Below are positions 35,465 to 45,349 of a DNA stretch of 64,000 nt, in pieces (the stretch's first letter is position 1; each line of letters opens with the position of its first letter). Made by a program: the position numbers and the translations under genes. The notes below the pieces were generated by a model. That model saw only the letters and a program-made list of their open reading frames with translations, searched no databases and had not been told where the DNA came from. Origin of the DNA: Reyranella massiliensis 521 (GTDB lineage Bacteria > Pseudomonadota > Alphaproteobacteria > Reyranellales > Reyranellaceae). The stretch is taken from positions 1,026,002 to 1,090,001 of the forward strand of contig NZ_HE997181.1 in assembly GCF_000312425.1 (NCBI RefSeq). Direction: 5' to 3'.

Positions 35465-36664
35465 TTAGAAGGACAGACCCTCCTTCACCAGGACCCAGCG
35501 GCCATTCTTGACCTCCTGCACCTGGGTGATGGTGGTCGCCAGGTGGTTGGTCTTGGAGAACTTGGTGACTGGCGAGTTGAAGATGTCCTTGAATTCCTTG
35601 CCGGACTCCAGCGCCTCCAGGAACTTCTGCCCCGTCAGATCCTTGCCGGCGAGCTGGACATAGAACGCGAAGGTCATGATCGCGTTGTAGCCGATGACCG
35701 CCTGCGTATTGGGCTCCGAGTTGAACATCTTGAAGTAGGCCTCGGCCCATTCCTTGACCGGACCCTTGGCCGTATCGCGATAGGGAATCTCGAAGCCCGC
35801 GGCGGAGTAGAGGCCTTCGACAAGCTCCTTGCCGAGGGCGGGAATCTCAAGAACGTTGACCGGCGTGGCGCCGAGCCAGGTCGGGGTGAAGCCGATCTTC
35901 TTGGCTTCGGCCATCAGGCCGATCGTCTCGCGGATCACCGTGCCCAGAACAACGAGGTCGCAGCCATCGGACTTCATCTTGGCGGCCTGGGCGGCGAAGT
36001 CGGAAGCGCCGCGCTTGTAGGTCGTGACCGACACGGGCTTCATCTTCATGGCTTCCAGCTGCTGCGTATAGCCGTCGAAGACGTTCTTACCGTACTCGTC
36101 GTCCTGGTACATGATGCAGACCGACTTCGGCTTCTTCCACTCGATCATGTACTTCAGGGCGGCCCGCGTGCTTTCGACATAGGGCAGCAAGTTGTTGAAC
36201 TTCAGCCGCTCCTGCGCCTTCGACGGATCGAACTTGTAGGTGAATTCCGCGGCCGTCAGCGGGAAGAGCTGCGGCACGCCGGCCTCGAACAGGATGTCCT
36301 GGGCGGCCAGCACCGTCGGCGACCCCATCGGGCCGATCATGGCGAAGACCTTGTCCTTCTCGACCATCTTCTGACTGGCGAGCACGGCCTTCTTCGGGTC
36401 GTAACCCGAGTCCTCGGCGATCAGGCGGATCTTGCGACCATTAATGCCGCCCTTGGCGTTGACCTCCTCGACCGCGAGCTTCATGCCGTTGAGCACCGGC
36501 ACGCCCCACACCTTGATGGGACCGCTGAGGTCCTGATGTGTGCCGATCACGATCTCGGTCGGCGTCACGCCCTGGTTGGTGACTTTGGTCTGGGCGAACG
36601 CCGGTAGCATCGCCAGCGTTGCCGCCGCCCCGACCAAGGGCGCGACGAATGACTTGATGTGCAT
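35465..36664 (-). CDS. livK: Branched-chain amino acid-type ABC transporter substrate-binding protein, copy 1
   Basis: A 399-residue periplasmic binding protein of the LivJ/LivK fold. After a Sec signal (MHIKSFVAPLVGAAATLAMLP, cut near AFAQ) come the family marks GVTPTEIVIGTHQDLSGP, VNAKGGINGRKI and IYQDDEYGKNVFDGY. It belongs to the group that often binds aromatic or other carboxylic acids rather than leucine. The ATG at 36664 has GGAGG 10 bases upstream; the extension to 36691 crosses that site. It is the last gene of the minus-strand Liv cluster but lies behind a terminator, so it may have its own promoter. It is strongly similar to copy 2 (36860-38062). Confidence 0.92.
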   Translation of the reverse strand: MHIKSFVAPLVGAAATLAMLPAFAQTKVTNQGVTPTEIVIGTHQDLSGPIKVWGVPVLNGMKLAVEEVNAKGGINGRKIRLIAEDSGYDPKKAVLASQKMVEKDKVFAMIGPMGSPTVLAAQDILFEAGVPQLFPLTAAEFTYKFDPSKAQERLKFNNLLPYVESTRAALKYMIEWKKPKSVCIMYQDDEYGKNVFDGYTQQLEAMKMKPVSVTTYKRGASDFAAQAAKMKSDGCDLVVLGTVIRETIGLMAEAKKIGFTPTWLGATPVNVLEIPALGKELVEGLYSAAGFEIPYRDTAKGPVKEWAEAYFKMFNSEPNTQAVIGYNAIMTFAFYVQLAGKDLTGQKFLEALESGKEFKDIFNSPVTKFSKTNHLATTITQVQEVKNGRWVLVKEGLSF

Positions 36665-36800
36665 TGCGCATTTCCTCCACTGCGGCGCCAATCTTGTACC
36701 GGCGGGTGGCGCCTACCCGACGTCGTCGCTTCGGCGACTTGGTCGAATTAAAGCAGTTTCGCAGAGATTGTGCACGGCGAAACGCGATATTCCGGGCAGC

Positions 36801-36835
36801 AAAAAGGGCCCGGACGGCAACCCGCCCGGACCCTT
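36801..36835 (-). terminator. Terminator after livK-like copy 2
   Basis: On the minus strand AAGGGTCCGGGCGG pairs with CCGTCCGGGCCCTT over 14 bp (two G-U pairs) with the loop GTTG, followed by TTT and TGC. It lies 25 bases past the stop of the gene ending at 36860 and should end the Liv operon transcript there. Confidence 0.85.
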
Positions 36836-36859
36836 GCTGGATGCCCCGAAAGGCGTCGC

Positions 36860-38062
36860 TTAGTTCACGAGATCGCGCTTGAGCACGACCCAGCGGCCAT
36901 CCTTGATCTGCTGAAGCAGGAACACAGTCGCCGACAGGTGCTGGGTCGGCGAGAACTTCACCGGCGGCGAGTTGAAGATGTCCTGAAAGACATCGCCGGA
37001 CTCCATCGCCGTCAGGAACTTCTGGCCGGTCAGGTCCTTGCCGGCGAGCTTGGCATAGTGGGCGAAGGTCATGATGTCGTTGTAGCCCAGCGCCGACTGG
37101 GTGTTCGGCTCCATATTGTAGGTCTTGAAGTAGCTCTCGGCCCACTCCTTGGCCTTGCCCGTGGCGGTGTCGCGATAGGGGATCTCCATGCCGCCCACGG
37201 CATAGAAGCCCTCGGTCAGCTCCTTGCCCAGTGCCGGTACCTCGACGACGTTGGTCGCGGTGCTGCCGAAGTAAACCGGGTTGAAGCCGATCTTCTTGGC
37301 CTCGGCCATGACGCCGACAGTCTCGCGCACCACGGTGCCGAGCACGACGAAGTCGCAGCCATCGGACTTGAGCTTGGCGACCTGCGAGCTGAAGTCGGAG
37401 GCGCCACGCTTGTAGCTCGTCGTAGCAACGGCCGTGAGCTTGGTGTCGGCCAATGCCTGAGTGAAACCATCGTGCACGTTCTTGCCGAACTCGTCGTCCT
37501 GGTAGAGGACGCAGGGCTTCTTAAGGCCCTTTTCCTGGATCAGGTGGCGGGCGCCGGCGCGCACGCTTTCGGTGTACGGCGGCACGTTGTTGAACTTCAA
37601 CCGCTCCTGCGGGTTCTTCGGGTCCATCTTGTAGGTGAACTCGGCCGACGTGACCGGGAAGAGCTGCGGCACCCCGGCTTCGAGCAGGATGTCCTGGGCG
37701 GCCAGCACCGTGGGCGAGCCGAGGGGGCCGACCATGGCGAAGACCTTGTCCTTCTCGACGAGCTTCTGGGTCGCCAGCACGGCGCGCTTGGGATCGTAGC
37801 CGACGTCTTCGACGATCAGCTTGAGCTTGCGGCCGTTGATGCCGCCCGCCGCGTTGATCTCTTCGACGGCCATCTTCATGCCGTTGGTGACTGGCACGCC
37901 CCACGACTTGATCGGACCGGAAAGGTCCTGATGGGTGCCGAGTACGATCTCGGTCGGTGTGATGCCTTGGTTGGTGACCTTAGTCTGCTGGGCTGCCGTC
38001 GGCAGCGCGGCAAGTCCGAACACGCCGCCCAACAAGGCGGCTTTTACGCCAAACGAACGCAT
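36860..38062 (-). CDS. livK: Branched-chain amino acid-type ABC transporter substrate-binding protein, copy 2
   Basis: A 400-residue periplasmic binding protein with a Sec signal (MRSFGVKAALLGGVFGLAA, cut near PTAAQQ). Marks: GITPTEIVLGTHQDLSGP, INAAGGINGRKL, FAMVGPLGSPTVLAAQ and LYQDDEFGKNVHDGF, closely matching copy 1. The start at 38062 follows GGAGGAAGAG; the longer open frame upstream is a shadow of the acyl-CoA ligase. It is 41 bases after that ligase gene, so the ligase and the uptake system share a transcript, which suggests import followed by CoA activation of the same acid. The ligand is inferred to be a carboxylic acid, not shown. Confidence 0.92.
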   Translation of the reverse strand: MRSFGVKAALLGGVFGLAALPTAAQQTKVTNQGITPTEIVLGTHQDLSGPIKSWGVPVTNGMKMAVEEINAAGGINGRKLKLIVEDVGYDPKRAVLATQKLVEKDKVFAMVGPLGSPTVLAAQDILLEAGVPQLFPVTSAEFTYKMDPKNPQERLKFNNVPPYTESVRAGARHLIQEKGLKKPCVLYQDDEFGKNVHDGFTQALADTKLTAVATTSYKRGASDFSSQVAKLKSDGCDFVVLGTVVRETVGVMAEAKKIGFNPVYFGSTATNVVEVPALGKELTEGFYAVGGMEIPYRDTATGKAKEWAESYFKTYNMEPNTQSALGYNDIMTFAHYAKLAGKDLTGQKFLTAMESGDVFQDIFNSPPVKFSPTQHLSATVFLLQQIKDGRWVVLKRDLVN

Positions 38063-38103
38063 AACTACTCTTCCTCCACTACTCCCACGGAACTCGAACT
38101 CTT

Positions 38104-39948
38104 TCAGGCCGCCTGGGGGCGGTACATCGCGTCGATTTCGTTCTTGTATTTCTTGTTCACGAAGCTGCGCTTCAGCTTCATGGTCGGCGTCAGCTCCTCG
38201 TCTTCGGGCGTGAGCTGCTGTTCGATCAGGAAAAAGCGCTTGATCGTCTCGACGCGGGCGAAGTTGGCGTTGACCTTCTCGATCTCGGACCAGATCAGGT
38301 CCTGCACTTCCTTGGAACGGCACAGGCTCGCATAGTTCGTGAAGGGCACGTCGAGGTCCTGAGCATACTTCTCGACGGTCTCGCGCTCGATCATGACGAG
38401 GCAGGTGAGATACGCGCGCTTGTCGCCGATCACGACGGCATCGCTGATATAGGGCGAGAACTTGAGCTGGTTCTCGATCTCGGAGGGCGTGATGTTCTTG
38501 CCGCCGGCCGTGATGATGATGTCCTTCATCCGGTCCGTGATCTTGATGTAGCCCTCGTTGTCGATCGAGCCGACATCGCCGGTGTGCAGCCAGCCGTCCT
38601 TGTCGACGGTCTCCGCGGTCTTTTCCGGCTGATTGAGATAGCCTTTGAAGACGAAGTCGCCCTTGATCAGTATCTCGCCCTGCGGCGAGATTTTCACTTG
38701 GCCATAGGGTACGGCCTTGCCGACTGTGCCGAGCTTGACGGCGTTGGCCGGCATCGCCGTCGCCAGTCCGCAATTCTCCGTCTGGCCGTAGACCTCGTAC
38801 ATGTCGAGGCCCATCGCCAGGTACCAGCGGATCAGCTCGGGCGAGATCGGCGCCGCGCCGGTGAACAGCCAGCGGCAACGGTCGAGACCGATCATCTTGC
38901 GCATGTTCTTCAGCACCAGCCAGTAGGCGGCCTCGAACTTGAGCTTCTGGATCGCCGAGGGCTCGCGCCGTTCGAGGCGGGCGTCGGCTACGGCGTATCC
39001 CGCGTCGATCGCTTTCTTGTAGGCCCACTGCTGCAGCGGCGTGGCGTCCTTCAAGGCGATCATCATGCCGGCGTAGAATTTCTCCCAGACGCGCGGCACG
39101 GCACCGAAGAGGGTCGGCTGCACTTCGCGGATATTGTCTGGCACCGTCTCGGGGCTCTCGGCGAAGTTGCTGCAGACGCCGGTGGCGATCGAATAGTAGC
39201 TGCCGGCGACACGCTCGGCGACATGGCACATCGGCAGGAATGCCAGTCGCTCGTCGCCTTCGTGCCAGGACAGCGACAGCTCGGGGTGCATGCAGTTCTG
39301 CATCGTAAAGACGATGTTGTGATGGCTGTGCATCGCGCCCTTGGGCGGTCCAGTGGTTCCCGAGGTGTAGACGAGGACCGCGAGATCGTCGGGTTTGCGC
39401 GACGCGACCAGTTCGTCGAACAGCCCTTCCTTGCCCTGGGCGTAGTTGCGGCCAATTGCCATGAATTCGTCGAGCGAGACCACCATGGGGTCGTTGAAGG
39501 CGGTGAGGCCTTCCATGTCGAAGACGACGATCTTCTTGAGGGTCGGGCAGCGTTCACGAACCTCGAGCGCCTTGTCGAGCTGTTCATCGTCCTCGACGAA
39601 CAGCACCGAAGTGCTGGAATCGTTGATCAGGTATTCGACCTGCTTGGCCGAATCAGTGGGGTAGATACCCGAGGAGACGCCGCCGGCGCAGAGGATACCG
39701 AAATCGGCGTAGTTCCATTCCGGAACGGTGTTGGCCAGGACCGACGCGACATCGCCCGGCCGGAAGCCGATCGAATGCAGGGCGTAGCTGACCGAGCGGG
39801 AGCGCTCCAGCCACTGGTTCCATGAGATCGCGTTCCAGATGCCGAGCAGCTTCTCGCGCATCGCGGGCTTGTCGCCGCGTGTCTTGCAGGACAGCACGAA
39901 GCTCTTGGGCAGAGTCTCTGCAACGGTCAGGATCGCTTGCTGGGTCAT
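38104..39948 (-). CDS. Long-chain acyl-CoA synthetase, FAA1 type
   Basis: A 614-residue AMP-forming ligase of the long FAA1/ACSL class, longer than the 543-residue paralogues elsewhere in the window and only distantly related to them. Motifs: LVYTSGTTGPPKGAMHSH (phosphate loop), CHVAERVAGSYYSIATG, YGQTENCGLATA, GWLHTGDVGSID and ITDRMKDIIITAGGKNITP. The C-terminal lysine region KLKRSFVNKKYKNEID is typical of this class. It is set 15 bases after livF and 41 bases before the binding protein, inside the Liv operon. Such ligase-in-Liv operons are common in alphaproteobacteria and fit uptake and activation of fatty or aryl-alkanoic acids. Confidence 0.93.
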   Translation of the reverse strand: MTQQAILTVAETLPKSFVLSCKTRGDKPAMREKLLGIWNAISWNQWLERSRSVSYALHSIGFRPGDVASVLANTVPEWNYADFGILCAGGVSSGIYPTDSAKQVEYLINDSSTSVLFVEDDEQLDKALEVRERCPTLKKIVVFDMEGLTAFNDPMVVSLDEFMAIGRNYAQGKEGLFDELVASRKPDDLAVLVYTSGTTGPPKGAMHSHHNIVFTMQNCMHPELSLSWHEGDERLAFLPMCHVAERVAGSYYSIATGVCSNFAESPETVPDNIREVQPTLFGAVPRVWEKFYAGMMIALKDATPLQQWAYKKAIDAGYAVADARLERREPSAIQKLKFEAAYWLVLKNMRKMIGLDRCRWLFTGAAPISPELIRWYLAMGLDMYEVYGQTENCGLATAMPANAVKLGTVGKAVPYGQVKISPQGEILIKGDFVFKGYLNQPEKTAETVDKDGWLHTGDVGSIDNEGYIKITDRMKDIIITAGGKNITPSEIENQLKFSPYISDAVVIGDKRAYLTCLVMIERETVEKYAQDLDVPFTNYASLCRSKEVQDLIWSEIEKVNANFARVETIKRFFLIEQQLTPEDEELTPTMKLKRSFVNKKYKNEIDAMYRPQAA

Positions 39949-39963
39949 GCATCCACCTCCCGA

Positions 39964-40749
39964 TCAGCGCCAGTTCTTCTTGCGCTTCCAGCGGCGTTCG
40001 CCGCGTGCGCTTTCTTCCTTGGCGCCGAGATAGAACTCCTGGATGTCCTTGCTGCTCATCAGCCGTTCGCAGGTATCGTCCATCACCACGCGGCCGACTT
40101 CGAGCACATAGCCGTAATGGGCCGTCTCCAGCGCCATCTTGGCATTCTGTTCAACCAGCAGGATCGACACGCCTTGTTCGGCGTTCACGCGCTTGATGAT
40201 GTTGAAGATCTCTTTCACCAGCAGCGGCGAGAGGCCGAGGGAGGGCTCGTCGAGCAGCAGGAGCTTGGGCCGGTTCATCAGCGCGCGGCTGATGGCGAGC
40301 ATCTGCTGTTCACCGCCCGACAGCGAACCGGCGGGCTGGTCGATGCGCTCCTTGAGGCGCGGGAAGTAGCCGAAGACGCGTTCCAGGTCCTGGGCGACGC
40401 CGTCCTTGTCGTTGCGCAGGAAGGCGCCCATCGCGAGATTTTCGCGGATCGACAGGAACGGGAAGACCTCGCGGCCCTCCGGCACGTGGCTGAGGCCGAG
40501 CCGCACGATCTTGTCGGCATCCATGCGCTGGATCGGCTTGCCCTCGAATTCGATCGTGCCCTTCTGGGGGTCGAGTACGCCCGAGATCGTCTTGAGGATC
40601 GTCGTCTTGCCGGCGCCATTGGCGCCCAGCACGGTGATGATCTTGCCGCGCGGCACGGCGAGGCTCACGCCGCGGATCGCCATGATCGGGCCGTAGTAGC
40701 TCTCGATGTTGGAGACTTTGAGGATATCGTCGCTGGCGTCGGGGGGCAT
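39964..40749 (-). CDS. livF: ABC transporter ATP-binding protein LivF
   Basis: A 261-residue ATPase of the Liv (HAAT) importer. Walker A is GANGAGKTT (about 43-51), the signature SLSGGEQQMLAISRAL, Walker B LLLLDEPSLGLSP and the switch histidine-position residue in LLVEQNAKMAL, which is Gln-Asn as in LivF. The VPEGREVFP segment after the Q-loop is specific to LivF. A basic tail RGERRWKRKKNWR ends it. Encoded 12 bases after livG and 15 bases before the acyl-CoA ligase. It drives import with LivG at the inner membrane. Confidence 0.95.
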   Translation of the reverse strand: MPPDASDDILKVSNIESYYGPIMAIRGVSLAVPRGKIITVLGANGAGKTTILKTISGVLDPQKGTIEFEGKPIQRMDADKIVRLGLSHVPEGREVFPFLSIRENLAMGAFLRNDKDGVAQDLERVFGYFPRLKERIDQPAGSLSGGEQQMLAISRALMNRPKLLLLDEPSLGLSPLLVKEIFNIIKRVNAEQGVSILLVEQNAKMALETAHYGYVLEVGRVVMDDTCERLMSSKDIQEFYLGAKEESARGERRWKRKKNWR

Positions 40750-40761
40750 CGGGAACTCCGC

Positions 40762-41516
<755 letters not shown>

Positions 41517-41520
<4 letters not shown>

Positions 41521-42668
41521 CGGTTGCGCTCCGACTTCACGTAGGTCTTCTGTCGCTTGAAGGTTGCCTTCTTGTAGAGCGGGAAGAGCTGGAAGAAGAG
41601 CTTCACCTTGAGCCAGCGCCCATAGAGTCCATAGGGCTCGAACAGGATGAACATCATGATGATGAGGCCGTAGATCGCGCCTTTGAGGCCGGCGGCGGAG
41701 CCTATCGCCGACATCGTGTCGCGCAGCTTGCTGGCCGCGTCGGAGGCCATGCCCAGCGAGGAGGCGACGCTTGCGGCCAGGACCGGAACGTCGTCCTTCA
41801 GCGCCGTCAGGAAAGGGTCGACCATGACGATGAAGATCGCGCCGAACACCGCGCCATGCACCCCGAACGCTCCGCCGATGATGATCACCATGATGAACTC
41901 GATCGAGAGCAGCAGGGTGAACATCTCGGGCGAGATGAAGGTCATCTTGTGGGCGAAGAGTACGCCTGCGAGGCCGGTGATCGCCGCGCTGATGGCGAAG
42001 GACTTCACCTTGTAGGCTGCAAGGTCGATGCCCATCGACTTGCCGGCGGTCTCGGAATCGCGAATGGCGATGAAGGCGCGGCCGGTCGGAGACCGCAGCA
42101 GGTTCAGGGCCAGCAGGATACTGCCGACCAAGGTGAGCAGGCAGAGGAAGTAGAAGGCCTCGCCATCGCGCGGCAGGGGCATGCCGACGATATCGAGCGT
42201 CCTGACGCGCATGCCCTCGTTGCCGTGGGTCACCGACTCCCAGCGCGCCAGGATCTCCTCGACGATGAAGGCGAAGGCGATGGTGGCGATCACGAGGTAG
42301 ATGCCGGTCAGCCGCAGCGCCGGGAAGCCGACCATGGCGCCAACGATGCCGGTGAGGAGGGCGGCCGCCGGGAAGTAGACGATGAATGGCATGCCGAGGC
42401 TCTGCAGGTAGCCTGCCGTGTAGGCGCCGATCGCCAGAAAGGCGGCATGGCCCAGCGATGCCTGGCCGGTGAAGCCGGTCAGGATCATCAGCGCGACGCC
42501 CACGATCGCATAGATGAAGACGAAGACGACCTGGCTCTGGAGGTAGCTGCCGACGAAGAAGGGCAGGGCAGCCAGAACGGCAAGCAGGATGCCGTAGGAC
42601 CACCAGTAGCCGCCATGCTTCAGGATGCGGATATCCTGGTCGTAGTCGGTCTTGAAGATGAAACGCAT
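41517..42668 (-). CDS. livM: Branched-chain amino acid-type ABC permease LivM
   Basis: A 383-residue inner-membrane permease. The family run LTGFTGQASLGHAAFLAIGAY is seen at about 63-83, and AIRDSETAGKSMGIDLAAYKVKSFAIS in the middle is the cytoplasmic coupling loop that contacts the ATPases. There are about 8-10 transmembrane segments and a basic cytoplasmic tail (LFPLYKKATFKRQKTYVKSERNR region). The C-terminal part is longer than in E. coli LivM, with an extra segment around SALGMASDAASKLRD. It starts 3 bases after livH and its stop overlaps the livG start. Confidence 0.94.
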
Positions 42669-42671
42669 GGC

Positions 42672-43547
42672 TCAGACCTTCTTGCGCATGCTGGGGCCGA
42701 ACAGACCCTGCGGCCGGACCAGCAGCACCACCAGGAGCACGATGTAGGGTGCAACGTCCTTCCAGCCCTGGGGCAGGTAGAAGCCGGCCAAGGTCTCGAT
42801 GACGCCGATGATCAACCCGCCGACCAGTGCGCCGGGGATCGAGCCGAAGCCGCCCAGCACCGCCGCCGGGAAGGCTTTGAGGCCGAGCGCCAGGCCAACG
42901 TTGGAATGGATGAAGGTGATGGGGGCCAGCAACACGCCGGCGGTGGCCGCGACCGCTGCGCTGATCGCCCAGATCAGTGAGACCACCCGCTTCACGGGGA
43001 TGCCCATGTAATAGGCGGCCAGCATGTTCTCGGAGGTGGCCCGCATGGCAGTGCCCATGCGCGTGTAGTTGAAGAAGGCGTAGAGGACGGCGCAGAGGAT
43101 CACGGTGGCGACGATCACCGAGAGCTTGTCGTGGGCCAGGACGAGCTCGCCGATCTTGAAGACGCCGTTCGAAAAGGGCGTGTCGATCTTGAGGTCGTCG
43201 GTGCCCCAGATCATGCCGGCGATGGAGCGCAGGAAGTAACCGAGCCCGATCGTCGCCATGACGATCGAGAACTGCGGATAGCCCAGGATCGGCCGCACCA
43301 GGATGCGTTCGGTCGCCATGCCGAATACAGCCATGCCGCAGACGGCGAACAGGAAGCCGAGCCAGTAATCGAGGCCGAGCAGACCGATGAAGGTGAAGAC
43401 GAAGAAGCCGCCCAGCATCATCAGGTCGCCCTGGGCGAAGTTCACGACCTCTGTCGCCTTGTAGATGAGCACGAAGCCCAGGGCGATCAGGCCATAGACG
43501 CAGCCGAGCGCAATTCCGCTCACGAGCTGCTGGATGAAATCGAGCAT
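42672..43547 (-). CDS. livH: Branched-chain amino acid-type ABC permease LivH
   Basis: A 291-residue inner-membrane permease with about 8 helices, first gene of the Liv operon. Marks: SGIALGCVYGLIALGFVLIY (about 10-29), VNFAQGDLMMLGGF and the coupling loop RMGTAMRATSENMLAAYYMGI, in which the usual RA-T/C-S-xN pattern is seen. The following genes livM, livG, livF and the ligase are packed within 0-15 bases. The 164-base gap to the divergent acyl-CoA dehydrogenase gene should hold promoters in both directions. Confidence 0.95.
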   Translation of the reverse strand: MLDFIQQLVSGIALGCVYGLIALGFVLIYKATEVVNFAQGDLMMLGGFFVFTFIGLLGLDYWLGFLFAVCGMAVFGMATERILVRPILGYPQFSIVMATIGLGYFLRSIAGMIWGTDDLKIDTPFSNGVFKIGELVLAHDKLSVIVATVILCAVLYAFFNYTRMGTAMRATSENMLAAYYMGIPVKRVVSLIWAISAAVAATAGVLLAPITFIHSNVGLALGLKAFPAAVLGGFGSIPGALVGGLIIGVIETLAGFYLPQGWKDVAPYIVLLVVLLVRPQGLFGPSMRKKV

Positions 43548-43711
43548 TCTCCCTACCCTGTACTACGGCCCATGGACCTCGCTTTTGTTGCTTGCGGCTC
43601 TAGATTTCGCGAGGCGCGGCAATAAGACTTGTCGGCCATTCGGGAGTCAATGGATTTTCATCCCGGGTGCGCTAGTGTCGATTCATCACACGTTTGGTCG
43701 CGGAGATTTCC

Positions 43712-44884
43712 ATGTCGCTCGCTGAGCAGGTGCGTCCGTCGGGCGGGCCACCGTCGCCGTTCTATACCGAGGAACACGAGGCGTTCCGGCATACCGTCCG
43801 GCGCTTCGTCGAGCGCGAGATCATGCCTCACGTCGACCAGTGGGACGAGGCCGAGGAGTTTCCCCGCGAGCTCTATCGCAAGGCCTCTGCTGCAGGGTTG
43901 CTGCAGCTAGGTTTCCCCGAAGCCTATGGCGGCGTTCCGACCGATCCCTTCTTCGGCATCATCAAGGCCGAAGAGATGGCGCGCCACGGCAGCGGCGGCC
44001 TGAACGCCAGCCTCAACAGCCATACGATCGGCTCGCCGCCGATTGCGGCGCTCGGCCCGGAATGGATGAAGCGCAAGGTACTGCCCGAGGTGTTGGCCGG
44101 CGAAAAGATCAGCGCGCTTGCCATCACCGAGCCCAGCGGCGGCTCCGACGTCGCCAACCTCAAGACCACGGCGCGCCGCGAGGGCGACCACTATGTGGTC
44201 AATGGCAGCAAGATGTTCATCACATCGGGCATGCGCGCCGACTATTACACCGTCGCCGTGCGCACCGGCGGGCCGGGGGCCGGCGGCGTCTCGCTGCTGC
44301 TGATCGAGCGTGACCGCGAGGGCTTCCAGCGCACCAAGCTCAAGAAGATGGGCTGGTGGGCATCGGACACGGCCCAGCTCTTCTTCGACAACGTGAAGGT
44401 CCCGGTCGAGAACCTGATCGGCGAGGAGAATCGCGGCTTCATCGGCATCATGCTGAACTTCAACTCGGAGCGGCTCGGCATGTCGGCCGGGGCCTGTGGC
44501 TTCGCCAAGGTCTGCCTCGACGAGGCGATCGCCTATGCTCGCGAGCGTCACACCTTCGGCAAGCCGCTGATCGCCAACCAGGTTGTCCGCCATCGGCTGG
44601 TCGACATGGCAATGCGCATCAATGCGGTGAAGTCGACCCTGGAGCTGCTGGCGTGGCGGGTCGGGCAGGGCGAGAAGCCCGTTGCCGAGATCTGCATGCT
44701 GAAGAACCTCGCGACCTCGACCATGGAGTTCTGCGCCAACGAGGCGATGCAGGTCTTCGGCGGGGCGGGCTACCTGCGCGGCTCCAAGGTCGAGCGCATC
44801 TATCGCGAGACCAAGGTGATGTCGATCGGCGGCGGTTCGGTCGAGATCATGAAGGATCTCGCGGCACGCCAGATGGGCCTTTAA
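43712..44884 (+). CDS. Acyl-CoA dehydrogenase
   Basis: A 390-residue FAD flavoprotein that oxidises an acyl-CoA to the 2-enoyl-CoA. FAD and substrate segments ALAITEPSGGSDVANL (135-150) and KMFITSGMRADYY (168-179) are clear. At the place of the MCAD-type catalytic Glu there is Gly357 (GYLRGSKVERI), whereas Glu253 in FNSERLGMSAG matches the base position used by isovaleryl-CoA and long-chain dehydrogenases. So it belongs to the group with the base on helix G, active on branched or long acyl chains. The ATG at 43712 is preferred to one at 43694. A TAGTGTC element lies 33 bases upstream. The thioesterase genes follow directly. Confidence 0.94.
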   Translation: MSLAEQVRPSGGPPSPFYTEEHEAFRHTVRRFVEREIMPHVDQWDEAEEFPRELYRKASAAGLLQLGFPEAYGGVPTDPFFGIIKAEEMARHGSGGLNASLNSHTIGSPPIAALGPEWMKRKVLPEVLAGEKISALAITEPSGGSDVANLKTTARREGDHYVVNGSKMFITSGMRADYYTVAVRTGGPGAGGVSLLLIERDREGFQRTKLKKMGWWASDTAQLFFDNVKVPVENLIGEENRGFIGIMLNFNSERLGMSAGACGFAKVCLDEAIAYARERHTFGKPLIANQVVRHRLVDMAMRINAVKSTLELLAWRVGQGEKPVAEICMLKNLATSTMEFCANEAMQVFGGAGYLRGSKVERIYRETKVMSIGGGSVEIMKDLAARQMGL

Positions 44885-45349
44885 ATGGAAGAGAAAGACC
44901 GTATTGCGTTGTTCCAGCAATGGTTCTCCGACGCGATCCCGCACAACAAGGCGCTGGGCCTGAAGGTGATCGGCGCACGCAAGGGTTTCGCGTCGATGGA
45001 ACTGGGCTGGCGTGAAGAGCTTGTCGGCAATCCCGAGACCGGCGTGCTGGCGGGCGGTCCGCTGACGGCAATGCTCGACGGCTGCTGCGGCATGGCCGTC
45101 GCCACCATGCTGAAGAAGCCCGAGCCGTTCGCCACGCTCGACCTGCGTATCGATTATGTGAGGCCCGCCGATCCGGGCAAGCCGGTGATCGCCGAGGCCG
45201 AGTGCTATCGCATCACGCGGTCGGTCGCCTTCACGCGCGCCGTTGCCCACCATGGCGACGCGAAGGACCCGATCGCGGCGGCTGCAGGCACCTTCATGCT
45301 GGGCACTAAGGGCAAGGCGACCCGGCCGGCAATGGCGGACAAGAAATGA
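44885..45349 (+). CDS. PaaI-family acyl-CoA thioesterase 1
   Basis: A 154-residue hotdog-fold protein that hydrolyses acyl- or aryl-CoA. The family segment LAGGPLTAMLDGCCGMAVATML (about 58-79) contains the helix with the catalytic acid (Asp in MLDG), and the following strand is TLDLRIDYVRPADPG. The start codon follows the dehydrogenase stop TAA without a gap, and its own stop overlaps the start of the next thioesterase in an ATGA, so the three genes are translationally coupled. It may clear stalled CoA esters from the dehydrogenase route. Substrate unknown. Confidence 0.9.
   Translation: MEEKDRIALFQQWFSDAIPHNKALGLKVIGARKGFASMELGWREELVGNPETGVLAGGPLTAMLDGCCGMAVATMLKKPEPFATLDLRIDYVRPADPGKPVIAEAECYRITRSVAFTRAVAHHGDAKDPIAAAAGTFMLGTKGKATRPAMADKK

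Noticed and set aside
36770-38335. 521-codon plus-strand frame over the second livK-like gene
   Set aside because: Antisense shadow with no motif; the minus-strand gene has a signal peptide and full family match.
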